Part shown: piece by piece, positions 24,819-33,615 of the stretch
How positions within the stretch are numbered: position 1 is the stretch's first letter
How the letters are laid out: each line of letters begins with the position of its first letter
Assembly (NCBI GenBank): GCA_903895845.1
Contig: CAITVK010000130.1
Span: 1 to 33,787, forward strand
Length of the DNA: 33,787 nucleotides
Direction of reading: 5' to 3'
DNA from: an uncultured Chitinophagaceae bacterium
Lineage (GTDB): Bacteria > Bacteroidota > Bacteroidia > Chitinophagales > Chitinophagaceae
Notes under the pieces: model-generated
What the model was told of the DNA's origin: nothing
Seen by the model: only the letters and a program-made list of their open reading frames with translations
The model's database searches: none
Program-made: the position numbers and the translations under genes

Positions 24819-27212
24819 CTACAACTTCACATTTAGTCCCAATATAAAGTTGGTTCCTGCCATCGGGAAGAAATAATTGCCATTGGTGTAGGCTCCGCTG
24901 TACACACCGGGGTATGTAGCACCATTTGGCTCATACAATCTGTTGAAGATGTTGTTGATTTGCAAAATCAGGTTGGTTTCTTTAATCAGTTTCCCTTTTA
25001 AGGTATAGATAGCCCTGAAATCTTCTAAGAAATAATCGCTCACACTTCGGCTTTTGTTCTGTGTATTATCCAAATATTGCCTATCCACATACTTACTCAA
25101 TAAACTAATGCCTACATGCTTGCAGGGCAAGAAGTTGATACTTGCTGAAGCTATCTTACTAGGCGAAAAAGAGATGTTGGTGTTGTTATGTGCTACCGAA
25201 GAGTCTCCAACAATATTGTAATTATCATCATAACTATATATATGCTCGGTAAACTGCTTGATTTTGTTGCTGCTGATTGTAAAATTACCCGTAAGATTCA
25301 CCCAATTGGTAAGTACCAGACCACCTTGCAACTCCAATCCTAACCGATAGCTTTTAGGTGTATTTATCCTGATGGTGTTGCCAACATCATCCAGTTGACC
25401 AGTCAACACAAGCTGGTCTTTATAATCCATATAGTAAACCGTTGCGCCATAATTGTAGGCACTTGTTTTCTTTTCGGCACCCAGTTCAAAGTCATTCAAC
25501 GTTTCTGGTTGGGGCGTGTAGTTGGTGGCATTCTCAAAGTCGGTTCTGTTGGGTTCTTTGTTAGCCACTGCCCAACTGGCATACAACTGCCAATCGTTTT
25601 TGGAGTAACTAATCCCCAATTTAGGATTAAAGAAGTTCCAGTCTTCTTTCACATGCCTTAATGGGTCTGCATTAAAACCATCCATGCGGTGCATCACATG
25701 TTTATACTGTAAATCTGCATAGAACAACAGGTGATTGGTTAGTTGATGCTCCCATTTAGCATAAATATTCTCATCTGTTTTCAAGGCATTGTTGGAATAC
25801 CAAACGTAGTTGGGCGTAAAACCACCATTCTGCGCCCATATTACATTGCCGTAATGCCCCCCTTCATACCTTGTCCAGCCACCACCAACAATCAGCTGGT
25901 CATTACCCTTCTTATATTGAAGCGAAAGTATTTGTCCATAGAATTTATTATCCAACCACTGTTGCCTTATCAAGTCTGTGGTAGTAATAGTATCTGTTCC
26001 TACAATTGGATTGGGCACATTATAGCTGGAATAATAAGCACCGGGTTCATATTCCTCATAATAGCCCTTGCCAGGCGTCAAGAAAACGGCCGTATTGAAA
26101 GACAAGCTGTTATTGAAAGAATGATTGAAAAACAGTTGATAATGGTTCTGCTGATAATTATCCGTTTGGTTAGGATAGTAGCTGCCATTCGATTCCAAGC
26201 CTTCTGGGTTATAAGTTCTATGTACTGGCAAGGTATCTTCTGGCACGCCATACCACGCCTGATAGGTCTTTTCTTTTCCTGAAAATACATTAAAACGCAA
26301 TGAAGACGTCTTGTTGATGTAGGCAGCAGAAAAAGCAAATGACTGTAAGTCCGAACCAGCCCTATCCATATAGCCATCACTCTTGATACGGCTCAAGCGG
26401 GCATCAATTGTAAAGTGTCCATCTATCAAACCCGTTCCCACCTTCACGGTATTCTTCAAGGTATTGAATGAACCATAACTATTGTTGATTTCGGCATAAG
26501 CCTTCTCGTTAAATTCATTTGTCTGCAAATTGATACCAGCCCCAAAAGCCCCGGTGCCTGTAGACGAAGATCCTACGCCACGTTGTATCTGGATAGAATT
26601 GAGCGACGAAGAGAAATCGGGCAAATCAACAAAGTAAACACCCTGATCTTCCGCATCATTGTAAGGGATACCATTGATGGTTACATTGGTACGTTGCGCA
26701 TCCACACCTCGTATGTTGATGTGGGTGTAGCCAACCCCGTTACCAGCATCAGAACTAACAACCGTACTAGGCGTTTGATTCAACAAGATAGGTAAATCTT
26801 GTCCCAGATTGGTTTTGGCAAGCTCATCTTTATAAAGATTGGTCTTGGTGAAGGGTGCTTTGTCACTCGCCCGCAAGGCTTTTACTTCCAGAGACTGAAG
26901 AAAAAGGGGAACATTCTTTAACTGGATAATTAGATTGCCCAAATTATCAGATGCATCTATTTTTTCCGATGCATCACTGTAACCAACACTGCTTGCCACC
27001 AGTTCGTAGCTGCCTGTGCGTACTTTTCTAAATACAAACTGACCATTTTCGTCGGCAATGGCTACCGTATTTCCTAGTTTAATACTGGCAGCGGGGAGAG
27101 ATTTCCTTGTCGCTGCGTCAATTACTGTTCCGCTTACGGATACTTTACTTGTTTGTGCGGTGGAATAAAGGCTGATAATGATTGCAGCCATTGTTCCCAT
27201 GAATTGTTTCAT
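24819..27212 (-). CDS. TonB-dependent outer-membrane receptor, probably for thiamine or a precursor
   Basis: A 797-residue outer-membrane transporter. A signal peptide (MKQFMGTMAAIIISLYSTAQ) comes first. A CarboxypepD_reg domain follows at about 24-110 (VSGTVIDAATRKSLPAASIK), then the plug at about 120-230 (LPILLNQTPSTVVSS, INIRGVDAQRTNVTINGIPY, IQIQRGVGSSSTGTGAFGAG). The rest is a 22-strand-type barrel ending in an amphipathic strand with terminal Leu (GTNFILGLNVKL). The assignment to thiamine rests on the TPP riboswitch in its leader (27291-27395). TPP-regulated TonB receptors are known in Bacteroidota (often called omr1). The ThiE-like gene follows on the same strand. No inner-membrane thiamine transporter (PnuT) or kinase is adjacent. 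Confidence 0.9.
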   Translation of the reverse strand: MKQFMGTMAAIIISLYSTAQTSKVSVSGTVIDAATRKSLPAASIKLGNTVAIADENGQFVFRKVRTGSYELVASSVGYSDASEKIDASDNLGNLIIQLKNVPLFLQSLEVKALRASDKAPFTKTNLYKDELAKTNLGQDLPILLNQTPSTVVSSDAGNGVGYTHINIRGVDAQRTNVTINGIPYNDAEDQGVYFVDLPDFSSSLNSIQIQRGVGSSSTGTGAFGAGINLQTNEFNEKAYAEINNSYGSFNTLKNTVKVGTGLIDGHFTIDARLSRIKSDGYMDRAGSDLQSFAFSAAYINKTSSLRFNVFSGKEKTYQAWYGVPEDTLPVHRTYNPEGLESNGSYYPNQTDNYQQNHYQLFFNHSFNNSLSFNTAVFLTPGKGYYEEYEPGAYYSSYNVPNPIVGTDTITTTDLIRQQWLDNKFYGQILSLQYKKGNDQLIVGGGWTRYEGGHYGNVIWAQNGGFTPNYVWYSNNALKTDENIYAKWEHQLTNHLLFYADLQYKHVMHRMDGFNADPLRHVKEDWNFFNPKLGISYSKNDWQLYASWAVANKEPNRTDFENATNYTPQPETLNDFELGAEKKTSAYNYGATVYYMDYKDQLVLTGQLDDVGNTIRINTPKSYRLGLELQGGLVLTNWVNLTGNFTISSNKIKQFTEHIYSYDDNYNIVGDSSVAHNNTNISFSPSKIASASINFLPCKHVGISLLSKYVDRQYLDNTQNKSRSVSDYFLEDFRAIYTLKGKLIKETNLILQINNIFNRLYEPNGATYPGVYSGAYTNGNYFFPMAGTNFILGLNVKL

Positions 27213-27290
27213 TTCTTTTGTTTTAAAAGTTAGAAAAATTGTGGGAACAGAATAAAAGTCGCTAAGTGGAGAGAACGTTCAAAAGTAGAA

Positions 27291-27395
27291 TTACGCCTTC
27301 CCTTCGCAGGCATTACCCTGTTCAGGTTCAACGGGTATTATCTCAGCTTCTGCAGATAAGAGCGCTCTTATCTGCATCGGCACCCCGAGGAATGT
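27291..27395 (-). promoter_or_regulatory. TPP riboswitch (THI element)
   Basis: On the minus strand the element reads CCTCGGGGTGCC, a long P3 arm, CTGAGATAATACCCG, TTGAACCTGAACAGGGTAAT and GCCTGCGAAGGGA. These are the conserved P2/P3 and P4/P5 cores of the thiamine pyrophosphate aptamer. The variable P3 extension is a perfect 24-base palindrome (27352-27375, half-site GCAGATAAGAGC). The receptor ATG is 78 nt downstream. No terminator hairpin is visible between them, so control may be at translation or by a structure I did not resolve. Confidence 0.95.
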
Positions 27396-27420
27396 GTTGC
27401 AAAGAAAAGTATTTTTTTGG

Positions 27421-27442
27421 AGATATGAGTTATGAAATATGA
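27421..27442. repeat. AGATATGAGTTATGAAATAT repeat run
   Basis: Low-complexity ATATGAGTTATGA run between the riboswitch and the unknown gene at 27511. It is related to the runs at 7716-7746 and 9756-9790. Confidence 0.4.
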
Positions 27443-27510
27443 AATCCGAAATACGATTGGATGAGGAACAGGTTTTTGATACCATATTAAAACAAAGGAA
27501 GGGGAGAGGA

Positions 27511-28134
27511 TTAAAATATGACAGAAATTTTATCAAGAAATTCAGCGATATGAAATGTGGATTCAGGGTCTACTCTCTTATGATTTCCAATGATTAATGC
27601 TTTATTACTGATTTCTATTTCGATATCAGATAATGGGATTTCAAGGATTGCTTTTCTAAATGAAGCGTTCATTGCGAGAGATGCTTTGTCTTTATCACTT
27701 GCTATTACATAAAATTTTTCACTGAATTCCAAATCATCTTCAAAGTCTAGTTCAATAGGTTTTATGAGTTCAATAACTTTATCAGCTAATGTTTCTTGCC
27801 TGATGAAGATATCTCCTACATCTTTTTGCATCGCCATAATACCCCAGGTTTGGTATTCCCTGCCATAATATGCGCCACCTCTGCCAGCAGAATAGGTATA
27901 GCCAACCGATGTGAAGGTGATGGACGTGTTTTCGCTACACGCATTTAAATCAATCCAATAGCCAATTTTAACTCCCGTACAAGCTCTTAAAGCGGCAAAT
28001 TCTTTAAGGCTAAAGTCAAAATCATCTTTAAAATTAGCTTGGAATTTAGTTTTTAGTTTCTCAAACGTGTTAGAAAAACACGCTATCTCATCCAACTCAA
28101 GTTCAAAGGTGTCAAATGGATAATCATTACTCAT
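27511..28134 (-). CDS. Hypothetical soluble protein, 207 residues
   Basis: I do not recognise a firm family. The protein is acidic and soluble, with no signal peptide or membrane helix. The middle has a Gly/Tyr-rich strand region (YTYSAGRGGAYYGREYQTW). The C-terminal third (FSEKFYVIASDKDKASLAM, FRKAILEIPLSDIEIEIS, NKALIIGNHKRVDP) recalls the end of DUF3137-like proteins, where a similar F-x-V-x-S-D-D pattern occurs. That link is weak. The gene stands alone: upstream is a 323-bp gap and downstream the riboswitch transcript of the receptor. Codon use looks like that of its neighbours. Confidence 0.7.
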   Translation of the reverse strand: MSNDYPFDTFELELDEIACFSNTFEKLKTKFQANFKDDFDFSLKEFAALRACTGVKIGYWIDLNACSENTSITFTSVGYTYSAGRGGAYYGREYQTWGIMAMQKDVGDIFIRQETLADKVIELIKPIELDFEDDLEFSEKFYVIASDKDKASLAMNASFRKAILEIPLSDIEIEISNKALIIGNHKRVDPESTFHIAEFLDKISVIF

Positions 28135-28457
28135 GATGTTGTTTTAAACTTTATACTCAAAAGCAAAAATAAGGAACCGAACCATGATGCTTAATGATAA
28201 GTATATAAACGCTATAACTGAGCCTCAGCAGAGACATTATAAAGCACAGTGAATATACTGAAGGGTTTGATAGGTATCTCTTAATATCAGTCACCGTTTA
28301 GTGAAATTTTAATAATGTCCTCTAAAGTGTGTAAATGATTAAAAATCGATCAGCAAAACTTAACAGAGCCTTCTGAGCTTCGATAAGGTATCCCCAAATA
28401 GAAAAAGGGTCATAGCTTAGTTCAATCTATCATCCTTTTTATCTAAGAAAGCGCTTC
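28135..28457. other. Intergenic region, 323 bp
   Basis: Lies between the unknown gene (27511-28134) and the SLC45-like transporter. It contains the terminator candidate of the transporter at 28402-28440. The rest is A/T-rich DNA in which I see no gene, array or RNA. Confidence 0.5.
28402..28440 (-). terminator. Candidate intrinsic terminator after the SLC45-like transporter
   Basis: On the minus strand AAAAAGG is followed by a partly paired loop (ATAG with CTAT inside) and CCTTTTT, starting 18 nt after the stop codon. The stem is interrupted, so termination strength is uncertain. Confidence 0.5.
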
Positions 28458-29801
28458 TTAATCTTTTGCTTTAATAACAACTTTTGCAAAAATACCCGCT
28501 ACAACCATCGAAGCACCTGCCAATCCAATTACATTTATTGCCTTATCGCCCAAAGCCGTTAAAACAATTCCCCCAAACAGGCCTGCTGCTATCTGAGGGA
28601 TAGTGATTGTGGCATTGAATATACCCATGTATACACCTGTCTGGCGTGCAGGCAATGAAGAAGAAAGGATAGAATAGGGCAACGAAAGAATAGATGCCCA
28701 TGCCATACCAATGCCAATCATAGAGATAAACAGTAAGTTTTTGTCTGTAATAAGTATCATTGAAATCAAACCAATGCCCCCCGCAATCAAGGAAATCATA
28801 TAGGTATTCTTGCTACCCAGTGTTGTTGTAATACGCGTGAGAACCAATGAGTAGATGGCTGCAAAAACACTGTAGGCAGCAAAGATTACCCCTGTCCAGT
28901 TACCTGCTTCATTAAACCCTGCTGATTTTGGGTCGGTCGTTCCCCAAATATGTTGCGCTATCCCTTGCGTAGTGTAAACCCACATTAAAAACAAAGCAAA
29001 CCAAGAAAAGAATTGGGTTACGGCCAATTGCCACATGGTAGGAGGGATGTTTTTTAATAAATCGAGAAACGACATCTTTGGTGCTGTTTCCTCGTCAAGG
29101 TTATTATATCTGGCATATTCTTCTGGTGGGTATTCTTTTGTTCTGAATGAAGTCCATAATACGCTTAACAATAACGCACCTCCTCCAAAATAGAAAGACC
29201 AGATTACCGTAGGTGCTACTTTATGCCCGGGTGTAGGCTCATTTAAAACGCCTGACCATGTAAGGATATATGGTAGTAAAGACCCAACGACTGCACCCGC
29301 ATTAATCAAAAAGCTTTGAATGGCATACCCTTGTTTACGTTGCGCATCAGAAACCATATCACTTACAAGCGCCCTAAATGGCTGCATGGTAACATTGAAG
29401 GAGGTATCCATCAACAATAACATGGTGGCACCAAAGAGCAGTGGAGGAAGTAGTTGGGCAAAATTACCAGAATTGGGCATGAAGAACATAGCTAATGCCG
29501 AAACAATGGAGCCCCCCATGATGAAAGGAATCCTTCGTCCCAATCTAGTCCATGTTTTATCACTTGATAAACCCACAATTGGTTGAACAATAAAGCCAGC
29601 CATCGGGGCAGCTAGCCAGAATAAGCTAAGATGGTGTGGGTCGGCACCAATGGCTGATAATATTCGACTTGTATTTGCATTTTGAAGGGAATATCCGATT
29701 TGAACACCCATGAATCCAAAACTCATTGTGAAGATTTGACCTAATGTCAACTTTGGTTTTGATATTGAACTTCTTGAGGAAGAAGGTGAAGAAATAGCCA
29801 T
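28458..29801 (-). CDS. SLC45/GPH-like MFS sugar transporter
   Basis: A 447-residue inner-membrane protein with about 12 helices. The motif GLSSDKTWTRLGRRIPFIMG after helix 2 is the D-x(4-5)-R-x-GRR(I/R)P signature of the SLC45/sucrose-transporter branch of the major facilitator superfamily, which moves sucrose, maltose or related glucosides. The N-terminus (SFGFMGVQIGYSLQNANTSR) also fits. A long cytoplasmic loop (YPPEEYARYNNLDEETAP) joins the halves. The gene is downstream of glgC on the same strand, but a terminator separates them, so it is probably transcribed on its own. Proximity to glgC suggests a role in alpha-glucan or disaccharide metabolism; the substrate cannot be read from sequence. 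Confidence 0.87.
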   Translation of the reverse strand: MAISSPSSSRSSISKPKLTLGQIFTMSFGFMGVQIGYSLQNANTSRILSAIGADPHHLSLFWLAAPMAGFIVQPIVGLSSDKTWTRLGRRIPFIMGGSIVSALAMFFMPNSGNFAQLLPPLLFGATMLLLMDTSFNVTMQPFRALVSDMVSDAQRKQGYAIQSFLINAGAVVGSLLPYILTWSGVLNEPTPGHKVAPTVIWSFYFGGGALLLSVLWTSFRTKEYPPEEYARYNNLDEETAPKMSFLDLLKNIPPTMWQLAVTQFFSWFALFLMWVYTTQGIAQHIWGTTDPKSAGFNEAGNWTGVIFAAYSVFAAIYSLVLTRITTTLGSKNTYMISLIAGGIGLISMILITDKNLLFISMIGIGMAWASILSLPYSILSSSLPARQTGVYMGIFNATITIPQIAAGLFGGIVLTALGDKAINVIGLAGASMVVAGIFAKVVIKAKD

Positions 29802-29850
29802 AACAATCGTTTAATAAATGAATGTGTAATTTTTACACGTTGCTAAAGTA

Positions 29851-29887
29851 GCATAAAAAAACATCCCATAAACAGGATGTTCCAAAA
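29851..29887 (-). terminator. Intrinsic terminator of glgC
   Basis: On the minus strand AACATCC, an eight-base loop and GGATGTT are followed by a run of T. It lies about 40 nt after the glgC stop codon and about 60 nt before the SLC45-like start, so it separates the two transcripts. Confidence 0.75.
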
Positions 29888-29924
29888 AAATATGATAATA
29901 GAGTGTGTTTGTTTGGATTTAAGC

Positions 29925-31208
29925 CTAAACAACAAAGCCATCATTCAGGATAGCTCCTTTTTTTACCACGACTATCCCGTCTTTTACGCTGTACAAAGGG
30001 TGGTCGGAATTTTCAAGGTGTGGCCCTCCAATGATTCGTACATCATTACCAATGCGACAGTTTTTGTCTATGATAGCATCTTTAATATAACAACGCTCGC
30101 CGATGCCAATCTTTGGAATGCCCTTCTTCACGCTTTCTTCCATTACTTCCAATGTTTCGTAGAAATCATTACCCATAATGTAAGAGCTTACTACCGTAGT
30201 GCCATAGCCAATACGGGAGCGGATACCCACCACACAATGCTCTAAACGGGAAGCATTGATAATAGACCCTTCTGCTATCAGAGTTTTCTCAAGGGTTGTT
30301 CCACTTATCTTGGCCGGAGGAAGCATACGTGCCCTTGTGTACACAACATTGTTGTTGTCGAATAAATTGAACAACGGAATGTCTTGCGTTAGGGCAAGGT
30401 TGGCTTCAAAGAAAGAATGTATGTTTCCAATGTCAGTCCAATAGCCTTCATATTGGTAACTTGAAACCTTAAACTCAGCAATTGAGTTGGGGATTATTTC
30501 CTTACCAAAGTCAGTCGCATTTGGATACCTGTCTTTTAGGAGTGTATTTAGTACTTGCTTGTTGAAGATATAAATACCCATAGATGCCAAGTAGTTGCGT
30601 CCTTGGTGTTGCATGATGACGCCCGTGTCGCTTACCCACTCAGGCAAAATGTCTACACTTGGCTTTTCGATGAATGAACTGATAAAGTTTTCTTCATCAG
30701 TCTTCAAGATACCAAACTCAGGAGCATCTTTTGAGTCGACAGGGATGGTTGCAATGGAAATGTCTGCGCCTTTTTCTACGTGGGCTGCAATCATTTCAGC
30801 AAAATCCATTTGATATAACTGATCCCCACTTAATATAAGGATGTGTTCATACTCCAGGTTGGAGATGTGCCTAAGTGATTGTTTCACCGCATCTGCAGTG
30901 CCTTGAAACCAACCAGGATTGTCGGGAGTTTGTTCAGCAGCCAGGATGTCTACGAATCCAGAACTAAATGCACTGAAGTGATACGTGTTTTTGATGTGTT
31001 TGTTAAGTGAGGCAGAGTTAAACTGCGTCAATACAAACATTCTGTTGATTGTACTATTCATACAGTTACTGATAGGAATATCTACCAATCTGTACTTCCC
31101 TGCAATGGGAACTGCTGGTTTTGAACGAGATGCTGTAAGCGGATACAGACGGCTTCCGGCGCCGCCTCCTAAGATTACTGCTACTACTGTTTTGCTTAAA
31201 GAGACCAT
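29925..31208 (-). CDS. glgC: Glucose-1-phosphate adenylyltransferase (ADP-glucose pyrophosphorylase)
   Basis: Makes ADP-glucose from glucose-1-phosphate and ATP, the committed step of glycogen synthesis. 427 residues, the normal length. The nucleotidyltransferase domain shows the pyrophosphorylase signature GGGAGSRLYPLTASRSKPAV, then YRLVDIPISNCMNS, QGTADAVKQSL, ILSGDQLYQMD and SYQYEGYWTDIGNIHSFFEA. The C-terminal third is a left-handed beta-helix of hexapeptide repeats (EGSIINASRLEHCVVGIRS, then IGERCYIKDAIIDKNCRIG). Glycogen synthase and branching enzyme genes are not in the window. Upstream, 111 bp of A/T-rich DNA separates it from the DUF3291-like gene on the same strand; no clear -7 box was found there. 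Confidence 0.96.
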   Translation of the reverse strand: MVSLSKTVVAVILGGGAGSRLYPLTASRSKPAVPIAGKYRLVDIPISNCMNSTINRMFVLTQFNSASLNKHIKNTYHFSAFSSGFVDILAAEQTPDNPGWFQGTADAVKQSLRHISNLEYEHILILSGDQLYQMDFAEMIAAHVEKGADISIATIPVDSKDAPEFGILKTDEENFISSFIEKPSVDILPEWVSDTGVIMQHQGRNYLASMGIYIFNKQVLNTLLKDRYPNATDFGKEIIPNSIAEFKVSSYQYEGYWTDIGNIHSFFEANLALTQDIPLFNLFDNNNVVYTRARMLPPAKISGTTLEKTLIAEGSIINASRLEHCVVGIRSRIGYGTTVVSSYIMGNDFYETLEVMEESVKKGIPKIGIGERCYIKDAIIDKNCRIGNDVRIIGGPHLENSDHPLYSVKDGIVVVKKGAILNDGFVV

Positions 31209-31319
31209 AATTAATAAGAATTAATTTTTAATCAAGATGGATGCAATCATTAACAGGCGCAAGATATTATTAAATCTTTTCTGTTAACATATTAATTGTG
31301 AATAAATGATTAATTAATT

Positions 31320-31769
31320 TCATTTTTTCTGCAATGATGCTTCGGGAGCCAGCTTTCTTCCACTTTTAGTCCACTTTATTGCCGGGTAACTCTTGCTGAT
31401 CTGGTTTGCAGATGGGAATCTCACTTTTGTCGTTTTCCCCTCAGTAATCATTTTGCCATAAGCGGTTTCCCAATCGGGCAATGATTTTTCCTCTTGCATC
31501 CAATGCAAGTAGGAGGCCTCATCACACCAGTCAGGCAACTGCTGCATAGCTTTCCTGTGTGGCGCAGAATTCCTAAACTCTTTTATATTACTTTCTGATT
31601 CCCACAATGTCATTGTCCAGAAAGTTAATCCCTTATCTACCAACTCTATCCCTTCCACAAAGCCAATTGTTTGTCTCAATTGCTTGATAGTGGCTTCATT
31701 TGCCATAAAGAATCTCGGTAAAGAAATAAATGATTTTACCCTTAACCTCGTTACCGACACAAAATACAT
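31320..31769 (-). CDS. DUF3291-like / spheroidene monooxygenase-like protein
   Basis: A 149-residue soluble protein, probably a dimeric alpha/beta barrel. The pattern VTRLRVKSFISLPRFF, then TIGFVEGIELVDKGLTFWTM, TLWESESNIKEFRNS, APHRKAMQQLPDWCDEASYL and HW matches the DUF3291/spheroidene monooxygenase-like family, whose members often have no proven reaction. The C-terminal 45 residues are basic and probably loosely structured. It begins 28 nt after the stop of the large secreted protein and is likely cotranscribed with it, although a shared function is not obvious. Confidence 0.75.
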   Translation of the reverse strand: MYFVSVTRLRVKSFISLPRFFMANEATIKQLRQTIGFVEGIELVDKGLTFWTMTLWESESNIKEFRNSAPHRKAMQQLPDWCDEASYLHWMQEEKSLPDWETAYGKMITEGKTTKVRFPSANQISKSYPAIKWTKSGRKLAPEASLQKK

Positions 31770-31797
31770 AGCTGCTTGTTATTAGTAATTAAACCCT

Positions 31798-33576
31798 CTA
31801 CTCTTTTCCACCTTTCACTATTTTACGATACTTCTCTACCGAAGCCGCCATCCCTTGTTCTGCATGATAAGTAGGGGCTATGTTTATGAAGGCATACGGC
31901 TTGTACAAAGTAGCACAAGCAGGATTGTTTGCCTTCAAAGCGTTGTATGCTTTCCAGTCGTTATCGTATTTTTTTAGATAAATGGCTAGTTGTTTCTTAT
32001 CATAATTTCCTGTTTTATCTCCCACAAAACCCATTGCCATTATCTTCCAGCCATCCGCAATGATGCTGTGCAACAAAAAGCCATACTTGCTAGATACTTT
32101 TATGTAGCCTTCATCTTGCTGATTGGTCATCTCTACTTGGTTGCTTAGCCCAACAATCTGTTGCCATAATTTTACAACCTCTTGCTTTTCTTGTATAACG
32201 CTATCCAACAAATGATGTTCATAATACCAACGGAAGCCTTGACTTAAAAAACCTTCAGAAGGGTAAAGTTTTTGTGGAACGTTAAAGGTGTCTATCCCAC
32301 CGAGGAACTCGTCTCTCGACCACCAGACCCAGTCTTTATCAAAGTAGTATTTCGCACTTTCATGTCCTCTGATGACTGCTTTGGCCGACAACAAACACAA
32401 CTCCCTGAAAGCCTTTCTGCTTGCAGCTTCTTTAATCCCATTATCATCCATAAAATGATTAAAAACGGTCTCTTCCGATTGCTTGGTATCCTTTCCCCAT
32501 TGACTAATTACATACGCATTCAATTTACACCAGAACTCATTGCTGATGTAGGGACCAACCCAACCGCCGCCCCTGCTCCAACTCCAAACGCCTCCGAAGT
32601 TCTTACTGTCTTTTATTTCATTCAGGCTCTTGTAACCCTGTTGCGGTTTGGTGGTAGAATACTCTTCAAACCCATTGATTACCCCATCCATCACATAATT
32701 TGGGAAAGCCCCCTTGCCCTCATATTCCCGCTGACATTCTACTTCTATAATCTGTTTGTGTTTGCCAATGGTGAGGGTTGGATTAAAATCATACGTCCGA
32801 TGATAGTCGCCTTTGGTATGCTTGATGGAGAAAATAAGATTGGGGTGTGGTTCTATCTGATTGGTAACCGCCAGGTAATAAGCAGCCGAATCGTGCATAC
32901 CCCCAAAAGACCAGGTTCGATAGAAGATAGTCTTGTTTCTTTTCTCACATACTTCATCCCTCAAAAGGTTAATCAGTTTTACGTGACTCTCCACACCATT
33001 GGTAATGGGGTTGTTACCTGTATGATAAGGCACATTGTTCAGGTATGTTTCGCCTGTTCTGATAACGAGTCCATCAAGGTCGGGGAAGGTTGCAAACAAT
33101 TCATCCAACATCATGCGGTGTATCTCAATGGTCTTGGGACGTTCAAAAGAAATCTTTCCCTTGGCGTCACAAATCTCATCATGATACAACGCTACCAGCT
33201 TCTTTGGAAGTACGATGATGTCTGTAAAGTAGTATATCTTGATTCCCGCAGCGTGGGCAGCTTTAATGTTGTTGCGCACCCTTTCGGCGGCTTGCATCAC
33301 CCATTCCCTTTCTTTGGAACCCTGTGGGAATATTTGCGGATTGAGTTTATCGAAGGTAATGGCAGCATGTGCAAACGTAAAATCGTTCTTCACTTGCCCT
33401 GTGTACCCTTTTTCTTTGAGATAGATGGGATTATTAAAGGCGGTAACTGTTAAAGGTTCGCCAGGGTTATTATGCACCATATCCAGGATATAGGGTTCCT
33501 CGGTTTGAGCGGCTAAATCATTCAAAAGAAAAACAAGGGCAAATAAAGAGGCAATCAATCTCAGCGGCATATTCAT
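31798..33576 (-). CDS. Large secreted protein, possible glycoside hydrolase of unclear family
   Basis: 592 residues with a signal peptide (MPLRLIASLFALVFLLNDLA) that can start at the ATG at 33576 or at 33570. The first 330 residues look like a (beta/alpha)8 barrel: RNNIKAAHAAGIKIYYFTDI, FPDLDGLVIRTGETYLNN, NKTIFYRTWSFGG, LIFSIKHTKGDYH and KQIIEVECQREYEG. The acidic residues in RTGETY and EVECQREYEG at strand ends are candidates for catalysis. A Trp-rich segment follows (GGVWSWSRGGGWVGPYIS) and then a helical C-terminal part. It faintly recalls the alpha-glucuronidase-like (GH67-type) fold, but I cannot place it in a CAZy family. The DUF3291-like gene follows 28 nt downstream. Confidence 0.7.
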   Translation of the reverse strand: MNMPLRLIASLFALVFLLNDLAAQTEEPYILDMVHNNPGEPLTVTAFNNPIYLKEKGYTGQVKNDFTFAHAAITFDKLNPQIFPQGSKEREWVMQAAERVRNNIKAAHAAGIKIYYFTDIIVLPKKLVALYHDEICDAKGKISFERPKTIEIHRMMLDELFATFPDLDGLVIRTGETYLNNVPYHTGNNPITNGVESHVKLINLLRDEVCEKRNKTIFYRTWSFGGMHDSAAYYLAVTNQIEPHPNLIFSIKHTKGDYHRTYDFNPTLTIGKHKQIIEVECQREYEGKGAFPNYVMDGVINGFEEYSTTKPQQGYKSLNEIKDSKNFGGVWSWSRGGGWVGPYISNEFWCKLNAYVISQWGKDTKQSEETVFNHFMDDNGIKEAASRKAFRELCLLSAKAVIRGHESAKYYFDKDWVWWSRDEFLGGIDTFNVPQKLYPSEGFLSQGFRWYYEHHLLDSVIQEKQEVVKLWQQIVGLSNQVEMTNQQDEGYIKVSSKYGFLLHSIIADGWKIMAMGFVGDKTGNYDKKQLAIYLKKYDNDWKAYNALKANNPACATLYKPYAFINIAPTYHAEQGMAASVEKYRKIVKGGKE

Positions 33577-33607
33577 CTTATTACTGGTATAAAGAAAGTT
33601 TTGTAGG

Positions 33608-33615
33608 CAAATATA
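33608..33615 (-). promoter_or_regulatory. Candidate -7 promoter element for the secreted protein gene
   Basis: TATATTTG on the minus strand, 31 nt before the ATG at 33576. It lies in the perfect palindrome CAAATATATTTG (33608-33619), so the same box can also be read toward the plus strand. Confidence 0.45.

Noticed and set aside
27301-27340. Possible tRNA T-arm (CAGGTTCAACGGG)
   Set aside because: This stretch belongs to the TPP riboswitch core on the other strand. No cloverleaf can be drawn.
32272-33453. Long plus-strand frame (393 residues) opposite the secreted protein gene
   Set aside because: It is antisense to a gene with a signal peptide and normal protein composition, and its own translation has no domain or start signal. 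It is a shadow of codon use.
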